Shown here: positions 61,061 through 64,000 of the stretch, in pieces
How positions within the stretch are numbered: the first letter of the stretch is position 1
Layout: each line of letters opens with the position of its first letter
Origin: JAFAXA01 sp963777325
GTDB taxonomy: Bacteria > Pseudomonadota > Alphaproteobacteria > Acetobacterales > Acetobacteraceae
DNA: 64,000 nucleotides
NCBI GenBank assembly: GCA_963777325.1
Contig: CAVZQE010000022.1
Coordinates: forward strand, 806,001-870,000
Reading direction: 5' to 3'
Translations under genes and position numbers: made by a program
The notes under the pieces: generated by a model
What the model was told of the DNA's origin: nothing
Database searches by the model: none
What the model saw: only the letters and a program-made list of their open reading frames with translations

Positions 61061-61204
61061 GCGGCTGCGATGGGTGTTCTGGCGGTGCTGGGGCTCGTAC
61101 TGTCTGATGCATCGCGAGGGTTGCCTCGACGATCTGCTCGCCGCGCTGCAACGGCTCGGGATCGAGCCGGTCGGCGGCGCGTTCTCGCCTCAGATCTGGA
61201 CTGA
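61061..61204 (+). pseudogene. Duplicate helicase tail, left part (nuclease domain end)
   Basis: This stretch reads RWVFWRCWGSYCLMHREG, then CLDDLLAALQRLGIEPVGGA and FSPQIWT. It is nearly the same as the helicase's nuclease-domain end at 58920-59055. In this copy CTGCAACGGCTC lacks the extra G seen at 59006, which supports treating that base as an insertion. It breaks off exactly at the IS element and resumes at 62489. Confidence 0.8.
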
Positions 61205-61492
61205 TACCAGCGGCACATGGTTCTGACTCGCGGATTCCGTAGTGGGGCGGGATTCCCATAGTGCGTTTGACGTGATTTGCTTCCTCCGCATCGATTCGCG
61301 GGGAGCATCATGGCGGTTGCGATCACTCGGACGGAGCTGGATGCAGCGGAACTCCGGCGGGCTGCGGCGCAGTCGCGGGACGCCGACGCCGCACGGCGGA
61401 TGCTGGCGATCGCCCTGGTGTTGGACGGGAGCACCCGAACCGAGGCGGCCGAGCTGTGCGGCATGGATCGCCAGACGCTGCGCGATTGGGCG

Positions 61493-61543
61493 TAGCTGGC
61501 CAAAGGTTCCGGCGGCGCAGCCGCTGGAAGGCCAGCGGAGGGG
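61493..61543 (+). repeat. Palindromic element, copy A (51 nt)
   Basis: Interrupts transposase codons DW-x and HRYN. Outer stem GCTGGCC/GGCCAGC, inner stem TTCCGGCGGC/GCCGCTGGAA around GCA. The first bases form an in-frame TAG. Shares its scaffold with copy B on the opposite strand: AGCTG-CC, AAGGTTCC, GGAA-GGC-AGCG, AGGGG. Confidence 0.75.
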
Positions 61544-61843
61544 CATCGCTACAATGACCTCGGCCTTGCGGGACTGTCCAATCGTGTTCCGCCCGGCGCC
61601 AAGCCCCGGCTATCACCCGAACAGGAGGCAGCGGTGGCGCGGCTGGTTCGCGAGGGGCCGAGCGTCTCGGAGCACGGCGTGGTGCGTTGGCGTCGGATCG
61701 ACCTGTCGCGGGTGATCAAGACGCGCTTTGGCGTGCGACTGGCTGAGCGCAGCGTGGGCGCGCTGTTGCGCCGCCTGGGCTTCCGCCGCTTGTCGGCCCG
61801 GCCGCGCCATCCCGGGCATGACGCAGCGGCCCAGGAGGCGCAC

Positions 61844-61851
61844 AAAAAAAC
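61844..61851 (+). promoter_or_regulatory. Candidate -1 ribosomal frameshift site (A7C)
   Basis: Seven A followed by C between the linker and DDE parts of the transposase. A -1 slip gives H-K-K-N-F-A-D-L, the expected continuation. Poly-A slip sites are used by several IS families to fuse two reading frames. A lost A would look the same. Confidence 0.5.
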
Positions 61852-62235
61852 TTTGCCGACCTGGTTGCCGCCGCGGTCCCCGAGCATGCGCGTGGCAAGC
61901 CGCTTGAACTCTGGTGGCAAGACGAGGCTCGCGTCGGACAGCAAGGCACGCTGACCCGCCTGTGGGCGGAGCGCGGCAGCCGCCCGCCCGCGCCGCGCGA
62001 CCGCCGCTACGATTGGGCCTACATCTTCGGCGCTGTCTGTCCCGCGCGCGGCGTCGGCGCAGCGCTGGTGCTGCCCTACGCCAACGCCGAGGCGATGAAC
62101 CTTCATCTGGCCGAAATCAGTCGGCGCGTCACGTCAGGTGCACACGCCGTGGTCACCGTGGATGGTGCGGGTTGGCATCAAGAAGGCGGACGTTTGCAGG
62201 TGCCGGACAACATCAGCTTGCTCCTGCTGCCCCCT

Positions 62236-62285
62236 GCGCTGCCTTTCCATGCGCTCCGCGCATGGAACCTTGGGCAGCTCCGCCT
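62236..62285 (-). repeat. Palindromic element, copy B (50 nt)
   Basis: Interrupts the conserved P-P-Y-S-P of the transposase. Inner stem TTCCATGCGC/GCGCATGGAA around TCC, outer arms GCTGCC/GGGCAGC. CCT stands just before it and again as its last three bases. Read on the minus strand it lines up with copy A apart from the central stem, which differs yet stays paired. Confidence 0.75.
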
Positions 62286-62488
62286 TACAGCCCAGAACTG
62301 AACCCGCAGGAGAATGTTCGGCAGTTCCTGCGTCAGAACTACCTCGCCAACCGGGTGTTCGAAACCTACGATGCCATCGTCGACGCCTGCTGCGACGCCT
62401 GGAACAAGTTCACCGCAGAACCCGAACGCATCACCTCGATCGCCACCCGCGACTGGGCACTACAGGTCAAAGTCTGATGCCGCTGGTA

Positions 62489-62690
62489 TGAGCACCGCGT
62501 CGTGGGCGTGGCAGCCGGGGCGGTGGCGCAGTCGGAGGCTGCGGCTTCCGGGCCATCCGGTGCTCGCGACCGTGGACGAAGATGGGACGGATGCCGTTCC
62601 GGCGCCCGCAGCTGAGCTTTCAACGGTGCTGCCGCAATCCGCCCCCCGAGCTTCAGACGAACGCCGTGGTTAAGGTGGGCGATACCGTAT
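62489..62690 (+). pseudogene. Duplicate helicase tail, right part (Gre-like domain start)
   Basis: Continues the copy cut by the IS: GAG CAC CGC GTC GTG reads EHRVV, as in the helicase linker, and further on NAVVKVGDTV matches the helicase's DAVVEVGDTV. After that the likeness fades. Bases 62691-62903 show no gene. Confidence 0.7.
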
Positions 62691-62903
62691 GGGGCGATTT
62701 GCAGCCCGATGGAGGGCTATTGACATGGCCCGGTCCGTTCATCGCGGGGACAATCCTTGGGCTCGTTGCCCCTCGGCTATCTTGCGGCGCTCCGAGTTAC
62801 TGCCCGGTCCGGGGCGATCTGTGGGAGCCGCCGCCGTGCGCGTGTGCGACCGTTGCGCGCGGCGGCCGGGTCTGGCTTGTCGTTTGCGGCGGACGGCTCC
62901 TCG

Positions 62904-63398
62904 TTAGCAGTTCCAGCCAGTCCAGGACTGGTCGTGGCCTTGGTTTAGGCACACCTTGTGGTCGTGGTTCGCGACCGTGAGAAAAATAAACCCGCTACCG
63001 GGAACAGAGGTCGCCGCGGGTCCGGTTATGGCGCCAGGGCCGGAGCCGCTGGGCGGGGCACCCAGATCAATCCAGTTGCTCGACGTGCTGCCGACTTGAA
63101 AGAACAACATCATGACGTGGCCGCTGGTGGCGTGGCCGCTGGTGGTATCCACGACGAACTCGTAGGCAACGTTGTTGATCTGCGTCCACGCCTGGTTGAG
63201 ATCGGTCAGTGGCGGTGGAAGGGGGTTAGGCTCGCATTGCCAACGCCCCGGCCCATCGGGGTTTCGGATGCTGGTTGGGACACACTGGGCGTGCGATCCG
63301 GCTGGGCATGTGGGGGCGCGCCCCGGGCACTGGGGCTGTGCCAATGCAGCGGAGGAACTGACGAGGCCAACGAAGGCGACGGCTAGACGAGTATTCAT
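62904..63398 (-). CDS. Small exported protein, unknown
   Basis: A 164-residue protein with a clear signal peptide (MNTRLAVAFVGLVSSSAALA) cut before QPQC. A short Cys-rich region (PQCPGRAPTCPAGSHAQCV) precedes a beta-rich domain ending in HKVCLNQGHDQSWTGWNC. Six Cys in the mature protein suggest disulphides. AGGAGG lies eight bases before the ATG at 63398, an excellent ribosome site, so it is probably expressed. Family not recognised. It sits among relics of the helicase duplication. Confidence 0.7.
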   Translation of the reverse strand: MNTRLAVAFVGLVSSSAALAQPQCPGRAPTCPAGSHAQCVPTSIRNPDGPGRWQCEPNPLPPPLTDLNQAWTQINNVAYEFVVDTTSGHATSGHVMMLFFQVGSTSSNWIDLGAPPSGSGPGAITGPAATSVPGSGFIFLTVANHDHKVCLNQGHDQSWTGWNC

Positions 63399-63894
63399 TG
63401 TAACTTTCCTCCTTTGGAACAGCGTGTCGAGTTCACCGCTGGAACGGTGCTTTCTCCGCCGAAGCTTTGAACAAGGCGCGACACCACCTCTTTTCACTGC
63501 CAACGATAGATTGTAGCCGGCCCGTAAGATGTGAGCCAGATCACATCCCTCCACGGAACTACCGGACGCGGAATCCTTCGACCAGCCGCCTGCAGCGCAT
63601 CAACGAGAGGCGGGAGACGAGCCGACCTGCCACTCCGGCGACAGCCTCCCCGCCAGTTGGCACGGCCGTAACGAGGGAGAATGTTGCGCAGATCCGAAGG
63701 CCTTTGCTATTCGAACTTGCGGCGCTGCCGCCCGGCACGCCGTCGCGCGGCGCGGCTGATCGCGATTTGCGCGCTCTTCGGCTCGCCAATTTCGGCAGTC
63801 CCGGCATCCTGACCGGCGGGGTCGGTGCTGTCCGGCACCATCGCGACCTGCTCAGCGGCGCGGTGGCGGGCCTGCTCGCGGGCTGACCGCGCGT
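63399..63894. other. No supported gene
   Basis: Open frames exist on both strands but their products are Arg/Pro-rich and lack start signals or recognisable features. I see no RNA gene. The right end (from about 63836) matches 60646 onward and marks the start of the duplicated segment. Confidence 0.5.
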
Positions 63895-64000
63895 TCACGC
63901 GCCGACCGTGACATCCCCTATCCGGACCCGGAGCGGCCGCAGGTCGGAGGACCACAGCACCTCGCCCGCGTCGACCCTGTGGCCGCGCGCCGCCAGCAGC
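63895..64000 (-). CDS. C-terminal end of an unknown gene, copy 2 (cut by window edge)
   Basis: The minus strand reads LLAARGHRVDAGEVLWSSDL, then RPLRVRIGDVTVGA and a TGA. This is the intact counterpart of the relic at 60650. The remainder lies beyond the window. I do not recognise the family. Confidence 0.5.
   Translation of the reverse strand, partial: LLAARGHRVDAGEVLWSSDLRPLRVRIGDVTVGA

Larger units (their letters stand above)
61310..62477 (+). pseudogene. IS630-type transposase, interrupted by two palindromes and a frameshift site
   Basis: N-terminal HTH part (RRMLAIALVLDGSTRTEAAELCGMDRQTLRDW), middle part HRYNDLGLAGL to AHKK, and DDE part (ELWWQDEARVG, AVVTVDGAGWHQ, PYSPELNPQENV). These are in order but interrupted: at 61493 by a 51-nt palindrome with an in-frame TAG, at 61844-61851 by a -1 shift on a run of seven A, and at 62236 by a 50-nt palindrome. 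Catalytic Asp, Asp and Glu are all still encoded. Without a recoding or excision event no full protein can be made. Confidence 0.85.
61205..62488 (+). mobile_element. IS630-family insertion sequence (1284 bp)
   Basis: Inverted ends TACCAGCGGCA match over 11 of 11 bases and then partly. The direct repeat TGA flanks it at 61202-61204 and 62489-62491. Removing the element and one TGA rejoins the helicase-tail paralogue in frame (ATC TGG ACT GAG CAC CGC GTC). IS630 elements normally duplicate TA, and the outermost bases here are TA, so an element of 61207-62486 flanked by TA is the other reading; it would not restore the frame. Confidence 0.85.

Noticed and set aside
63467..63886. Plus-strand open frame of about 139 codons
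   Set aside because: Composition is Arg/Pro/Thr-rich without domain or hydrophobic core, there is no ribosome site, and the end lies in the duplicated segment that encodes a minus-strand protein.

Overview
The window looks like a chromosomal segment of a high-GC alphaproteobacterium. The best clues are the gene order dusB(nifR3)-ntrB-ntrC-ntrY-ntrX-D-amino-acid transaminase-HAD-hfq-hflX and a five-gene AcpXL cluster for very-long-chain fatty acids of lipid A. A Rhodospirillales-like member is my inference; no rRNA is present to test it.

Layout. 1-1.6 kb: tail of tatD, an MBL-fold hydrolase and an SMR transporter. 1.7-2.8 kb: a lower-GC HExxH protein of foreign look. 2.9-3.8 kb: a lipid A-type acyltransferase. 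4.0-17.6 kb: a catabolic and uptake block with two sugar ABC importers (a XylFGH-like set, and a second set with two permeases), an orphan amino-acid-type binding protein, an SDR, a 3-hydroxyacyl-CoA-dehydrogenase-like enzyme, a BKACE beta-keto acid cleavage enzyme and an SMP-30 lactonase. 17.6-19.6 kb: a lower-GC insert with a palindromic repeat and two unknown proteins, one with a PD-(D/E)xK-like signature. 20.5-24.8 kb: adh2XL-fabF1XL-fabF2XL-fabZXL-acpXL. 25.1-31 kb: metB, a PAS protein, an NsrR-like repressor divergent from truncated globin and ferredoxin, then small housekeeping genes and ispDF. 31-42.4 kb: the ntr/hfq block. 42.4-52.6 kb: mixed housekeeping and cell-surface genes (MazG, AlkA-like glycosylase, YdcF, flippase, AsnB-like amidotransferase). 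52.7-64 kb: a broken unknown secreted protein, a very large broken SF1 helicase with a Vsr-like nuclease tail, ChaA, and a decayed zone. In that zone an IS630-like element sits inside a second partial copy of the helicase tail.

Two signals stand out. First, two ~50-nt palindromes interrupt the IS630 transposase in opposite orientations. They share a scaffold, but their central stems differ in sequence while staying base-paired. One carries a stop codon at its start; the other is bounded by identical CCT codons. They look like a mobile palindromic element, or less likely a translational-bypass element. Second, at least seven genes or gene parts are broken by single-base insertions, all +1 and all in G/C-rich tracts. 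This looks more like systematic read error than real decay and should be settled before any of these genes is called dead.
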